Positions 8,486-17,559 of a stretch of 64,000 nucleotides of DNA are shown piece by piece; within the stretch, counting starts at the first letter, position 1, and each line of letters begins with the position of its first letter. Source of the DNA: Trinickia soli (GTDB lineage Bacteria; Pseudomonadota; Gammaproteobacteria; Burkholderiales; Burkholderiaceae); the NCBI RefSeq assembly GCF_002879855.1, contig NZ_PNYB01000016.1:1-64000 (forward strand), written 5' to 3'. Below the pieces are notes generated by a model. It saw only the letters and a list, made by a program, of their open reading frames with translations. It did no database searches and was not told the DNA's origin. The position numbers and the translations under genes were made by a program.

Positions 8486-9223
8486 GCTGCACGCTGCGCT
8501 CAATCTTTCACATGACGTTCGAGAATGAGCGAGCGATTGCTTCCCGGTATCGCGGCCCCTGATCCGAACAGGTCCATGGTGCGCTTGATGCCAACAGCCA
8601 GCGTGCAAGTAGGCCTCGACAGTGCTGCGAATTCCTCCGTGTACCAGATGGCCTTCAGCCCGGCAAAAACCTCATCGGTTCCAGGGCTGCTCCGACCGCT
8701 GACTGTCGAACTCTCGCACTCTCGCACGTCGTGCAACGCCCCGTGGCAATACGATGGCCAGACGCCGGCTCTAGCGCTCCGGCATGGGCGCGTCTGATCG
8801 GTCGCCGTTTCGAATCGCTCGCCACAACACGCGGTTGCCGATCGGAACGTTCACGATCGCGCCTTGTACGCACGAAAACCCAGATTGGGTCGAAAAACGC
8901 CCAATCGATCGATTCCCTGATTTTCCAGCGCTGTGCAAGACTCGAAAAGCTTCGCCGGCGGATTGTTTGCCGGAGCGGGTGGGTAAAAATCAACCCGGCA
9001 TCCAAGGCCAACCAGCGCTGGAACCGATTCAATACGGGGCACCATTCGTATGGCACGTACATTGCGTGGCGAAGCCGCAGGAGTATGTTGCCGGTGACGC
9101 GAGTGCGCGAGCGGCCGCCCATCTACGGCACTAACCGGTGCGCTGCGGATCGTGGGCGTACTGATTCGAAATGCCGATGTCGCGCGCCTCAAAGCCAACC
9201 AGATTCGTCATCGGATCCGATTC
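8486..9223. other. 738-base region without a recognisable gene
   Basis: Several open frames cross this region on both strands, but all are Arg- and Ser-rich with no recognisable domains and overlap each other. None has a good ribosome site. I treat the region as non-coding or as decayed coding sequence. Confidence 0.3.
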
Positions 9224-10174
9224 ATGCCGCCGCAATCCGCCAAAAAACAGGGCGATCCCAAAACCGCCGGAAAGAAGAGTACCGGCGCTTCGGCCCCGGA
9301 ATTTCCCGACGCTGCGTCGATCCTGGGAAAACGAGCTCGCGCTGTCGACGTTGCAAGCCGTGGCGGACAGTTGTCCGCGCTCAATCATACCGGTGCGATC
9401 AAGTCATCCGTGCTCGCAATGGGCCATGGCGCGCAAACAACCCCCAAGCAATTTAGGGATGACACGTTTCCTTCACCAGAATTGCCGCCCAATATGGGCC
9501 GGGGGCGGCACGAGATTGCTTCGACGTCCCAGCGAGGCGCGTTGGTAGGCAATCCGGTTGCCGTCAGTGTCGCTGCGACGGCGCGCGTTTCCACTGCGCT
9601 TGCGCCTCTCGTCGACCACGGCGGCGAGGTCGTCGGTCATGCAGGCGAGTTCGCGCCTGAAATGACGTCCGGTCAGCCCGGCGCGCACAAGATATTCCAC
9701 GATTTTCCGGCGACCCTCGCTACGCAGACCGATCCTTACGTCGCCAGTGCTCTGGCGATGCACACCGCGTTGCAGGGAACCGCCACGCCGGATCAGATCA
9801 GAGCCTCGGCTTCATTGACAGGCGCCTCATGGGTGGGCGGAAGCGGGGCGATCGAACCGCCCGACAAGTCTCGCGGCATGGACGATGGCTACGACAGCGA
9901 TACCGAGCGAGGCCGCTACGCACGCCGCATCGGCGTTGGCCGCGAGCATTTGAAGGATTCGCTTTCCGCGATCCGGGCCGCTTCGCAGGCGGTGTTCGGC
10001 ACCGTTCCGCCGCCGAGCCCTCGGCGCTCGCGCGGGGGCAGCTCGAATCCGTCGTTGATCGGCCCCCGGTCCACGTTAACGCTACCCGACGTATCGGCCG
10101 ATCCGCCTGCGGCGGCCGCGGCGAAACTCACGACGTTCGCATTCGCGGGTTTCCAAACGCTCAGGCACGAATAG
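9224..10174 (+). CDS. Unrecognised low-complexity protein, effector-like composition
   Basis: The frame gives 316 residues from the ATG at 9224; a GTG at 9152 would add 24. I recognise no domain. The composition is rich in Ala, Ser, Gly, Pro and Arg, with disordered segments (for example PPSPRRSRGGSSNPS near the C-terminus) and an acidic DDGYDSDTERGR patch. There are no membrane segments and no signal peptide. Such composition occurs in secreted effectors of plant- or animal-associated burkholderias, but no secretion signal or family motif is visible. It could equally be a fast-evolving hypothetical. No clear ribosome site precedes either start. Confidence 0.4.
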   Translation: MPPQSAKKQGDPKTAGKKSTGASAPEFPDAASILGKRARAVDVASRGGQLSALNHTGAIKSSVLAMGHGAQTTPKQFRDDTFPSPELPPNMGRGRHEIASTSQRGALVGNPVAVSVAATARVSTALAPLVDHGGEVVGHAGEFAPEMTSGQPGAHKIFHDFPATLATQTDPYVASALAMHTALQGTATPDQIRASASLTGASWVGGSGAIEPPDKSRGMDDGYDSDTERGRYARRIGVGREHLKDSLSAIRAASQAVFGTVPPPSPRRSRGGSSNPSLIGPRSTLTLPDVSADPPAAAAAKLTTFAFAGFQTLRHE

Positions 10175-10186
10175 TCAAAGCGTCTG

Positions 10187-10470
10187 CTTTGCCGCATATT
10201 CGTGTGCGCAGGGCGAAGCGCTCGAAGGGCAACCGTCACTACGACATGCCGCCTCTCATGCTGACGCCCGATGAATATGGCCGCTACGCATCGGTTACGG
10301 TGATGCTGTGGCTCCTCGTTGCGTGGTGCGAATTACGCCGCGAATTTCGTCACTTCAGGATGGATCGGATTGTCGACGCCACGTTTCTCGATGCAGCGTA
10401 TGAGGCGCAAAGAAGAACACTGATGGCACAGTGGAAACAACGTATGAAGCAATCACGCGGAACCGATTGA
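10187..10470 (+). pseudogene. C-terminal remnant of a YafY/WYL-domain transcriptional regulator
   Basis: The last ~75 codons of this frame read PLMLTPDEYGRYASV, then LLVAWCELRREFRHFRMDRI, ending FLDAAYEAQRRTLMAQW. In YafY-type regulators (HTH plus WYL) the C-terminal part has the pattern W-x-L-x-A-x-C-x-L-R-x-x-[FY]-R-x-F-R-x-D-R-I, which fits well. The HTH and most of the WYL domain are missing upstream, so this is a decayed gene. YafY regulators often precede a VOC/glyoxalase gene, and one follows directly here. Confidence 0.55.
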
Positions 10471-10592
10471 TCGGCACTGCAGCCCATAGACCGACTTGGC
10501 AATTGCGAAGTGGCACCCTCGATGCGATCATCGGCAATCCTTCGCCGCCATCCGCACCACTTCGCAACAGTTCCTTTTCGGGAGCAAGCACG

Positions 10593-10985
10593 ATGATCTC
10601 GCACGTTTGCATCGGCGTGAATGACTTCAACCAATCATTCGCCTTCTACTCCGCCATCATGGACACGCTGGGACTCGAGTTGAAATTCTCCGATTCCGAC
10701 AGAGCCTGGGCCGGTTGGATGGAGAACGGCAAACCGCGACCACTGTTCGTCATCGGCCGCCCATTGGATGGCAAGCCAGCGCAAAGCGGGAACGGTCAAA
10801 CCGTAGGGCTGCTTGCACCCACCCGTGCGTCGGTCGACGAGGCTCACGCCGCAGCACTCGCGAACGGCGCCACCTGCGAAGGCGCGCCCGGCCTTCGGCC
10901 TCAATATCATCCCGATTACTACGGCGCATACTTTCGCGATTTTGACGGCAATAAGATCTGCGTCTGCTGTCACGAGCCGGAATGA
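10593..10985 (+). CDS. VOC (glyoxalase/bleomycin-resistance) family protein
   Basis: This 130-residue protein begins MISHVCIGVNDFNQSFAFY, the first beta strand with a metal-ligand His at position 4. It ends with YYGAYFRDFDGNKICVCCH, the typical last strand with D-x-D-G-N-K. This is a single-domain VOC protein that would dimerise to bind a metal and act in glyoxalase or resistance-type chemistry; the substrate cannot be told. GGAGC precedes the ATG, so I chose this start over upstream ones. It lies behind the YafY remnant, which was probably its regulator. Confidence 0.85.
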   Translation: MISHVCIGVNDFNQSFAFYSAIMDTLGLELKFSDSDRAWAGWMENGKPRPLFVIGRPLDGKPAQSGNGQTVGLLAPTRASVDEAHAAALANGATCEGAPGLRPQYHPDYYGAYFRDFDGNKICVCCHEPE

Positions 10986-11070
10986 AAACTTGCGCACAGC
11001 ATAAGCCCGAACGTCATTGCTGAAGGCGTCGGGTCGAAAACAGTGTTGGCGGTAAAAATGACAATCTCGT

Positions 11071-11084
11071 TTTGAGATCTCAAA
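11071..11084. promoter_or_regulatory. 14-bp perfect palindrome upstream of vgrG-1
   Basis: TTTGAGATCTCAAA reads identically on both strands, lies in an AT-rich leader ~175 bases before the vgrG start, and could be an operator. No matching copy is seen before the second vgrG. Confidence 0.3.
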
Positions 11085-11259
11085 TCAAAATGCGGAATTA
11101 TTTTCCGCTTACTTGCGGGTTGTCGTTTTCTCTAAATCGTCAATTAGAACTTTTCGACAAGGACGGGCGGCTTGTCGACTGTCGCTATCGATTATTCCTG
11201 TCGCCTCAATTAAAATCCCCGCTTCTCAGAAGAATCTGTTGTCAAAAGAGGGGCGCGGC

Positions 11260-14103
11260 ATGGCTTCGAATAAGCTTTTCGACGCGGCATACAGCGGGGG
11301 CATCCAGCACAATCGGCTACTGAAGTTGGACACGCCGCTCGGCGGCGACCAACTACTGCCGTTATATGTGAAAGGCGTCTCACGTATTGGGCGCGACTAT
11401 GAATTTGTCGTCGATGCCGTGTCGACGCGCAGCGATGCGATCGACATCAAAACGTTGATCGGCGTCGCGGTCACGCTTTGGATACAACAAGCCGACGGAA
11501 CGTACCGTTCGCATCATGGTTACGTCCATGCCTGCGCGCGTCTTGGGTCGGACGGGTATCTGACGTTCTACCAGCTTCGCTTTTCCTCCTGGATGCATTT
11601 CCTGCGATTGCGCCGCGACATGCGCGATTGGCAGGAGCAAAACGGCCAGCAAATCATTGCCGATGTGTTCGATGCGCATCCGCAGGCGGGCGGCGCTTAT
11701 CGCTTCGATCTGAGGCAGGCGATGCCGTCGTATTCCTACCGCGTTCAGTGGGAGCACGACTGGCACTTCGTCCATCGCAGCCTCGAGGAAGCCGGCGTGT
11801 TCGGCCGGTTCGAACAGGCCGAAGACGGCAAATCGCACACGCTCGTGCTGCTCGACGACCTGTACTTCGTGCCGAAGCTCGACACGGAACCCGTGCGCTT
11901 CGTCCGCACGGGTGTGCGCGAGGAGGTCGACGGCTTTACGCAATGGCACGAGCGCCAGCAGATCCAAAGTGCGACGCTGACGACGCGGACGTTCGACTAC
12001 AAGCGCCCCGATTGGACCAAGCACGTGAGCGGCGATGTCAGCCGCCATGACAACGAGGTGCCGGCGCAGGGCGAAGTCTACGACTACACCGGTGGCTACA
12101 CGTGGGGCGCGCGCGAGCACGGGGACGACCAAGCCACGGTTCGCCTGCAAGCGTGGGCGTCGGAGGCGCAGCGTTTTCATGGGATCGGCAGCTTGCGCTC
12201 GGCCATGCCCGGGTATTGGTTCACGCTCGTAGGGCACCCCGTGCATGACCGCGGCGCATCGCAAGATCGCGAGTTTGCCATTCTTTCGACGGTCTGGACG
12301 ATCCGCAACAATCTGCCGGGGATGGAGGACGTCGCCGATTTTTCGCAGAGCCTTAGAAGCGAGCTGGCAGGCGTTGCCGCGGCAAAGCAGGGCGGCGTTG
12401 CGGTCAGGCATGCTGACGGCAGCGAAGGCTTCTTTCAGGTCGAAGTCGAAGCGCAACGGCGGCGCACGCCGTTTCGCAGTCCGCGCGAGCATGAGAAACC
12501 CGTCATGCAGTTGCAACCGGCGATCGTTGCCGGGCCCGACGGCGAAGAGATTTATACCGATTCGCTCAATCGGGTGAAGGTGTGGTTTCCGTGGAATCGT
12601 CGCAATGAACGAAACGAGAATGCGTCATGTTGGGTGCGTGCCGGGTTCGCCGCTGCGGGCTCGACCCGCGGCGGGCATTTCCCGATGCGCGCGGGCGATG
12701 AAGTGCTCGTTGGCTTCATCGGAGGCGATTGCGATCGGCCCGTGATCGTCGGTCGCATGCATGGCGGCGCGACGCCGCCGGTTTGGCACACGAACGGGCT
12801 GCTGTCGGGATTACGATCGAAGGAGTACGGCGGCAGCGGTTTCAATCAACTCGTGATGGACGACGCCACGGGGCAGAACCGCATTCATCTTGCAACGACG
12901 AGCGCCGATTCGCATCTGCATCTGGGGTATCTGGTCAATCACACGGGCAACGCGCGCGGTGAATATCTCGGCAGCGGGTTCGATTTGAAGTCGGACGCTT
13001 ACGGTGCGATTCGCGCCGGGCAGGGGCTTTATGTTTCTACGCACCCGGCTTCGACGAAGCAGCCGTTCGACGCACGCCCCGCCGCTTCGCAGCTCATCAA
13101 CGCCGAAAGCGTCATGGACGCGCTCTCGCAAGCCAGCGTGCAACATCAAGCGGAAGGCCTTCAGCAAGGCCACGATTCGTTGAAAGCGTTCACGGACGCG
13201 ACGCAGCACTCGGTCGCCGGCGATGGTTCGCGCGGGCGCACGGCCGGCGGCGGGACGGGTAGCGCGAATGGTTTCACGCAGCCGGTCATGCTGTTTGCCT
13301 CGCCTGAGAGCATGGCGCTGTCGACGCAGCAATCGGCCCATGTGTCGACCGACGCGCATGTGAACATAGTCAGCGGTCAAAGCACGCATATCGTCGCCGG
13401 GAAGTCGCTGATTGCGAGCGTGTCGGACAAGATCAGCCTGTTCGTGCAGAACGCGGGCATGAAGTTGTTTGCAGGGAAGGGCAAGGTCGAGATTCAGTCG
13501 CATTCCGACAATATCGAGTTGATGGCCAATTCGAAAATTCGAATGCTGGCGGCGACGGATATGGTGAAGGTGGCGGCGCAGCAGGGCATCCTGTTGACGT
13601 CGGGCGGCGCGTATATCCGCATCAAAGACGGCAACATCGAGATTCATGGGCCCGGCACGATCGATGTCAAAGGGGCGCAGCGCGTGTTCAACGGACCGAC
13701 GCGCATGGACGTCAACAACCCCGCGTTCAAGGACATGCCGACGAAGCGGCTCACGCTCAAGCTCAATGCGTCGCCCGATGCGCCCAATAGCGTGCCCGCT
13801 GGGATGCCTTTCAAGCTCTTTGCCGATGGCGCGCTCGTCAAGCAAGGCGTGATCGACCGCACCGGTTACTTGCCGATCGATCATCACGTGACGACGCAAA
13901 ACTATAAGTTGGAGATGGCCAATGGGACCACGCACGAGATTCCGGTGCCGGGGGACTATCGCGGTGATGCGAGCAACGGCCGGCTCGCCAATCAAGGTTT
14001 TCAGTTTCACGAGGGAGCGGGGAGTGGCGATGCGCCTGCAGGAGATCGCGCCGAACATCGCTCGCGCTATAACGATTTGTTGAATCCTCCGTCGGACGCA
14101 TAA
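11260..14103 (+). CDS. vgrG: T6SS spike protein VgrG (unit 1)
   Basis: This 947-residue VgrG trimerises at the tip of the T6SS tube and carries effectors into target cells. The N-terminal half is gp27-like (opening NRLLKLDTPLGGDQLLPLYV). A gp5-like OB-fold region follows around YTDSLNRVKVWFPW and VLVGFIGGDCDRPVIVGRMH. A DUF2345 beta-helix with regular repeats (FAGKGKVEIQSHSDNIELMA) comes next. The C-terminal ~120 residues after TKRLTLKLN look like an added Ig/transthyretin-like domain that probably docks the cargo. AAAGAGGGG precedes the ATG at 11260. The phospholipase effector gene starts 3 bases after the stop. Confidence 0.95.
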   Translation: MASNKLFDAAYSGGIQHNRLLKLDTPLGGDQLLPLYVKGVSRIGRDYEFVVDAVSTRSDAIDIKTLIGVAVTLWIQQADGTYRSHHGYVHACARLGSDGYLTFYQLRFSSWMHFLRLRRDMRDWQEQNGQQIIADVFDAHPQAGGAYRFDLRQAMPSYSYRVQWEHDWHFVHRSLEEAGVFGRFEQAEDGKSHTLVLLDDLYFVPKLDTEPVRFVRTGVREEVDGFTQWHERQQIQSATLTTRTFDYKRPDWTKHVSGDVSRHDNEVPAQGEVYDYTGGYTWGAREHGDDQATVRLQAWASEAQRFHGIGSLRSAMPGYWFTLVGHPVHDRGASQDREFAILSTVWTIRNNLPGMEDVADFSQSLRSELAGVAAAKQGGVAVRHADGSEGFFQVEVEAQRRRTPFRSPREHEKPVMQLQPAIVAGPDGEEIYTDSLNRVKVWFPWNRRNERNENASCWVRAGFAAAGSTRGGHFPMRAGDEVLVGFIGGDCDRPVIVGRMHGGATPPVWHTNGLLSGLRSKEYGGSGFNQLVMDDATGQNRIHLATTSADSHLHLGYLVNHTGNARGEYLGSGFDLKSDAYGAIRAGQGLYVSTHPASTKQPFDARPAASQLINAESVMDALSQASVQHQAEGLQQGHDSLKAFTDATQHSVAGDGSRGRTAGGGTGSANGFTQPVMLFASPESMALSTQQSAHVSTDAHVNIVSGQSTHIVAGKSLIASVSDKISLFVQNAGMKLFAGKGKVEIQSHSDNIELMANSKIRMLAATDMVKVAAQQGILLTSGGAYIRIKDGNIEIHGPGTIDVKGAQRVFNGPTRMDVNNPAFKDMPTKRLTLKLNASPDAPNSVPAGMPFKLFADGALVKQGVIDRTGYLPIDHHVTTQNYKLEMANGTTHEIPVPGDYRGDASNGRLANQGFQFHEGAGSGDAPAGDRAEHRSRYNDLLNPPSDA

Positions 14104-14106
14104 GCC

Positions 14107-16236
14107 ATGGCGACGCCCACTTTCGATTGCAAGATCACGACGCCGATGGCGCTCAATGAGACGAACTCTGCGAAGAGCACGATGCGCTGGTTCGTGCATA
14201 AGACCGAATACGATCCGCGTTGGGCGGAGGTCAGATTCCTGGTGAATGGGCAGCGGGCGTTCGGATCGATCTATCAGGACATGTTGAACGCGAAGCATTC
14301 GATCGACATTATTTGCTGGGGCTTTCAGCCGTCGATGTACTTCGTGCGCGATGGCGGGAAGTCGATGCGTATCGGGGAATTGCTCGCGCACAAGGGGGAG
14401 AAGGACAACGTCAAGGTGAGGTTGTTGTGTTGGCATGATCCGTTGTATGTAGCGGAGGCCGGCGAGAACAACATGCCGGGTTTTGATCGGAAGGTCACGA
14501 CCCTTAAACACCTTCCGGACTCCTGGATCAATAAGGTTCCGCTTGCAAGCCCCGACTACCAGACATGGAGTGAAGCGGAATTCGACATGTATTGGTATGA
14601 GCGCGCTAATCTCAACAACGTGACGGACACGGTCCACAAGAACGCGCCAGACAAAATATTGGACGAGATGTCCAAGTTCACGCCAGGCGCGTTGCGCGAC
14701 GACGTAGCGAGACTGCTGGGGAATCGCATAGCAGGATTCAAAAACATCGAGCTTGCGACGCGATCATTCGACGTGTCGGAGCGCACAGAGATCATTGCCC
14801 GGGTCAAGGCTCACGGGAAGGCGGCCGGTTGGAGCGATCAGTTGATCAGTGGTATGTGTCAGGGCATGGGAGGGGAGCCGACACACCATCAGAAGACCGT
14901 ATTGATCGACTATGAATATCCGGACATCGCAGTGGGCTATGTGATGGGCCACAACATGCTCGATCAGTACTGGGACACGGATGAGCACAGTTACAAGCCG
15001 AAGAGCCCAAAGCTCGGGCGTAGTGGGCCCACCCCATGGCAAGACATATCATCCAGGGTTACCGGGCCAATCCTGCAGGACATTAACGCGAACTTTTGCC
15101 AAGCGTGGGACCAGGCCACGGGCCAGAAGCTTACCGAGGCGCGAAAAAAGTATGCTGGGAAGCATGCGCTTTGTTTGGCGGGGTCGACGCAGGAACGAGG
15201 TGTGATGGCTCAAGTCTTGCGCACGCAGTCGCAACACGGCAAGACGGACATCAGCAAGCTGTATCTACAGGCGCTTAACAACGCTACGCAGTATGTATTT
15301 GTGCAGAACCAATACTTTCGCTGGGACGAGTTTGCAGACACGATCAAGCAGGTAGCGACCAAACAGCATACAGCGGGGCGGGACGGCGGAACACATGGGC
15401 CGATCTATCTGTTCGTGATTACGAACTCGAGCGACGCGGCAGTGAGCACTGGGACTTTCACCACCTATGAGATGCTCGACTCTCTTGGCTACAGCGATCG
15501 GATGCCCGGCGTGAAGTATGCGGAGGCGGATGATGCGTTGCTGGCGAAAAAGGTTTCGCTCGAAAGCGAGCTTGCCAAAGCGCAGCAGGAAGAGCAGAGG
15601 ATGCGCACGCAAAGCTACGACTGGAGCCAGATGGCAGGAGCGGCCAACTATATCGGAGAGCTTCGGGGACAAGAAGGGGTGTTGTCGGGGGAGATCGGGG
15701 ATGTTGAGAAGCAGCTGGCGCAGCTTAAACAAGAATTGGGCGCTTCTGTGAAGATTGATCCGGGCGCACAGATCGTATCGCCCGACGGGAATCCTATCTT
15801 GAAGGTGCTTATCTGCACACTCGTTGCGCCGGATTCACCGGCGAACGCCTGGGTTCCGGTGTATGTCCACGCGAAGCTTGGCATCATCGACGATGCGTTC
15901 ACGACGCTCGGTTCGGCGAACATCAACTTCCGCAGCATGAACGTGGATAGTGAGATCAATATCGCCCTCGAGAACGGGCAGATCGCGACTGAGTTGCGGC
16001 AACAATTATGGGGGTTGCATACGCGGACGTCTGGTTCGGGAGATTCTGCTCACGAGGAACCGTCGCAGGCGACCGACAGCGTAAGCGCAACTGGGCAAAA
16101 CGGCCCGACGGAGGCATTCAAGGCCTGGACCAATATCATTGTGCGAAACAACCGCCACCGCGACGCGAACCAAGCACCGATAAGCTCGATAGTCGAATTC
16201 TTTCGCGTGTCGAAGCAACGGTCATATAAGGACTGA
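14107..16236 (+). CDS. T6SS phospholipase D effector, Tle5-like
   Basis: This 709-residue protein has two HKD-type active-site motifs: HHQKTVLIDYE (H261, K263) and HAKLGIIDD (H588, K590) followed by GSANINFRSM. Phospholipase D effectors of the Tle5 group (PldA/PldB) hydrolyse membrane phospholipids of rival cells and are carried by VgrG. Between the two motifs an Ala/Glu/Gln-rich coiled-coil insertion (about residues 474-547) is visible, which I do not recall as standard. There is no signal peptide, as expected for a T6SS cargo. It sits between vgrG (3-base gap) and its presumptive immunity genes (3-base gap). Confidence 0.9.
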   Translation: MATPTFDCKITTPMALNETNSAKSTMRWFVHKTEYDPRWAEVRFLVNGQRAFGSIYQDMLNAKHSIDIICWGFQPSMYFVRDGGKSMRIGELLAHKGEKDNVKVRLLCWHDPLYVAEAGENNMPGFDRKVTTLKHLPDSWINKVPLASPDYQTWSEAEFDMYWYERANLNNVTDTVHKNAPDKILDEMSKFTPGALRDDVARLLGNRIAGFKNIELATRSFDVSERTEIIARVKAHGKAAGWSDQLISGMCQGMGGEPTHHQKTVLIDYEYPDIAVGYVMGHNMLDQYWDTDEHSYKPKSPKLGRSGPTPWQDISSRVTGPILQDINANFCQAWDQATGQKLTEARKKYAGKHALCLAGSTQERGVMAQVLRTQSQHGKTDISKLYLQALNNATQYVFVQNQYFRWDEFADTIKQVATKQHTAGRDGGTHGPIYLFVITNSSDAAVSTGTFTTYEMLDSLGYSDRMPGVKYAEADDALLAKKVSLESELAKAQQEEQRMRTQSYDWSQMAGAANYIGELRGQEGVLSGEIGDVEKQLAQLKQELGASVKIDPGAQIVSPDGNPILKVLICTLVAPDSPANAWVPVYVHAKLGIIDDAFTTLGSANINFRSMNVDSEINIALENGQIATELRQQLWGLHTRTSGSGDSAHEEPSQATDSVSATGQNGPTEAFKAWTNIIVRNNRHRDANQAPISSIVEFFRVSKQRSYKD

Positions 16237-16239
16237 CTT

Positions 16240-17559
16240 ATGAAACGTAGACTCGTCATCCTTTCAATGGCTGTTTTGCTTTGCGCTTGTACAAAAAAGG
16301 AACCACCAGTGTCTCAGTCCACCGACCTGAGCGCGTTGCGCGCAAACCTAGCATTTACGTGTGTACATGAAACATCGAATCTACCCAAGCTAGATGCGGA
16401 TGCCGATAAGCTGTTTCTGTACGCGAGATACCTGCAAAAGAGAGAGGGGGACAAGGACTTCGATGACATCATGCGGTACTACCGCATTGCGGCCGCCTAT
16501 GGCCACTACAAGGCCAATCACAATGCGCAATTGCTGATAACGCAGGACCTCGTGCTATCACCGACAGGTCAAAAGGAAGCGGTTGATCTCGCTATGCAGC
16601 TCGTGCATCAGGGGGTCCCAGGCGGCTACTATGATCTTGGCCACTACATTGAGGCCGGGTATGGCGTTCAGCAGGATACGTTAGCCGCGATGCGTTATTT
16701 CCGCAAGGCGGCGGACCTTGGCAGCCCAGAAGCCCAGGCGTATGTCGCGAGCAAACTTAATCCCGTTGACATAGCACCGGATATCGCTAGAAAAATGTGG
16801 CGATGCGCAGCAGAACAAGGTGACGGCAGCGCCGCGAATGAACTCGGCGTCGTTTTGTCGATTGCTGGTCAGTTTCCCGAGGCCGTTTCCGCGTTTCAAC
16901 TCGGCGTGCAAGCGGGCGAGACCCAGGCAGCGTACAGCCTGGAGTACGCCTTCAAGGGACCACCGCCATCCGACAAGCTCAACTATCTCGGGCTTGCCAA
17001 CGATCCCGAGAGGTCCCGACGATATCATTTGATCGGCGACTTTATTGATCGACACGACGGTAAAAACCCGAAGGTCCCCGATATCGACAAGATCGTTCCG
17101 CTGCCGCCTGCGCCGTTGCCGGCCTGGGACGGGACGTTCCAATGGGAGAAGGAACAAGCGGCAGCGAAGCCGCCCGAGAAACCATCCGACGACCTCGTTA
17201 ATCGAATGGCAAAGGACAAGAATCTCGATCCGGCAACTGGCTTGCCTTTAAGCGATGCACCCGCAAAAACATCGGCTACCGAGCAGCAGCCGGCCACGGT
17301 TGCAAGTCATGTAGACCGCCTGCCGATTGGCACAGTGGCACTCACAGGAGACAAATGCCCCGAGGACGGCGTCTGGTGCGCGAACCTCGGCAACCGACAA
17401 ACAGCAAACACGCAACGACGCTTTGTGAAAGGCGACACGCTACCGCCTGTTGCCATTCAAGCCCCGAGACAAATTGCGATTCTCGATCGCTGGATGGGCG
17501 CGCGCGAGCAGCCGGAAAACGTCGTGTGGCAGTTGGTGTCGTATTCCGACAATGTCTGA
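16240..17559 (+). CDS. Sel1-repeat immunity lipoprotein, copy 1 (Tli5-like)
   Basis: This 439-residue lipoprotein has a short signal peptide ending in a lipobox LCAC (lipid-anchored C17). Sel1-like helical repeats follow (for example AMRYFRKAADLGSPEAQAYV), then a Pro-rich linker, and a C-terminal module with TGDKCPEDGVWCANLG and VVWQLVSY. In Pseudomonas aeruginosa PldB the neighbouring tandem Tli5b genes with Sel1-like repeats protect against the phospholipase in the periplasm. Position right after the PLD gene supports the same role. It is the most divergent copy of the array at its N-terminus. The 3' end overlaps copy 2 by 8 bases (ATGTCTGA). Confidence 0.85.
   Translation: MKRRLVILSMAVLLCACTKKEPPVSQSTDLSALRANLAFTCVHETSNLPKLDADADKLFLYARYLQKREGDKDFDDIMRYYRIAAAYGHYKANHNAQLLITQDLVLSPTGQKEAVDLAMQLVHQGVPGGYYDLGHYIEAGYGVQQDTLAAMRYFRKAADLGSPEAQAYVASKLNPVDIAPDIARKMWRCAAEQGDGSAANELGVVLSIAGQFPEAVSAFQLGVQAGETQAAYSLEYAFKGPPPSDKLNYLGLANDPERSRRYHLIGDFIDRHDGKNPKVPDIDKIVPLPPAPLPAWDGTFQWEKEQAAAKPPEKPSDDLVNRMAKDKNLDPATGLPLSDAPAKTSATEQQPATVASHVDRLPIGTVALTGDKCPEDGVWCANLGNRQTANTQRRFVKGDTLPPVAIQAPRQIAILDRWMGAREQPENVVWQLVSYSDNV

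Noticed and set aside
8525-9456. Overlapping plus-strand frames between parA and the unrecognised protein
   Set aside because: They are Arg/Ser-rich, overlap each other and the better-supported 9224-10174 frame, and have no motif.
12811-14637. 608-codon minus-strand open frame opposite vgrG-1 and the PLD gene
   Set aside because: It is antisense to well-supported genes, with Arg/His-rich content and no motif or ribosome site.
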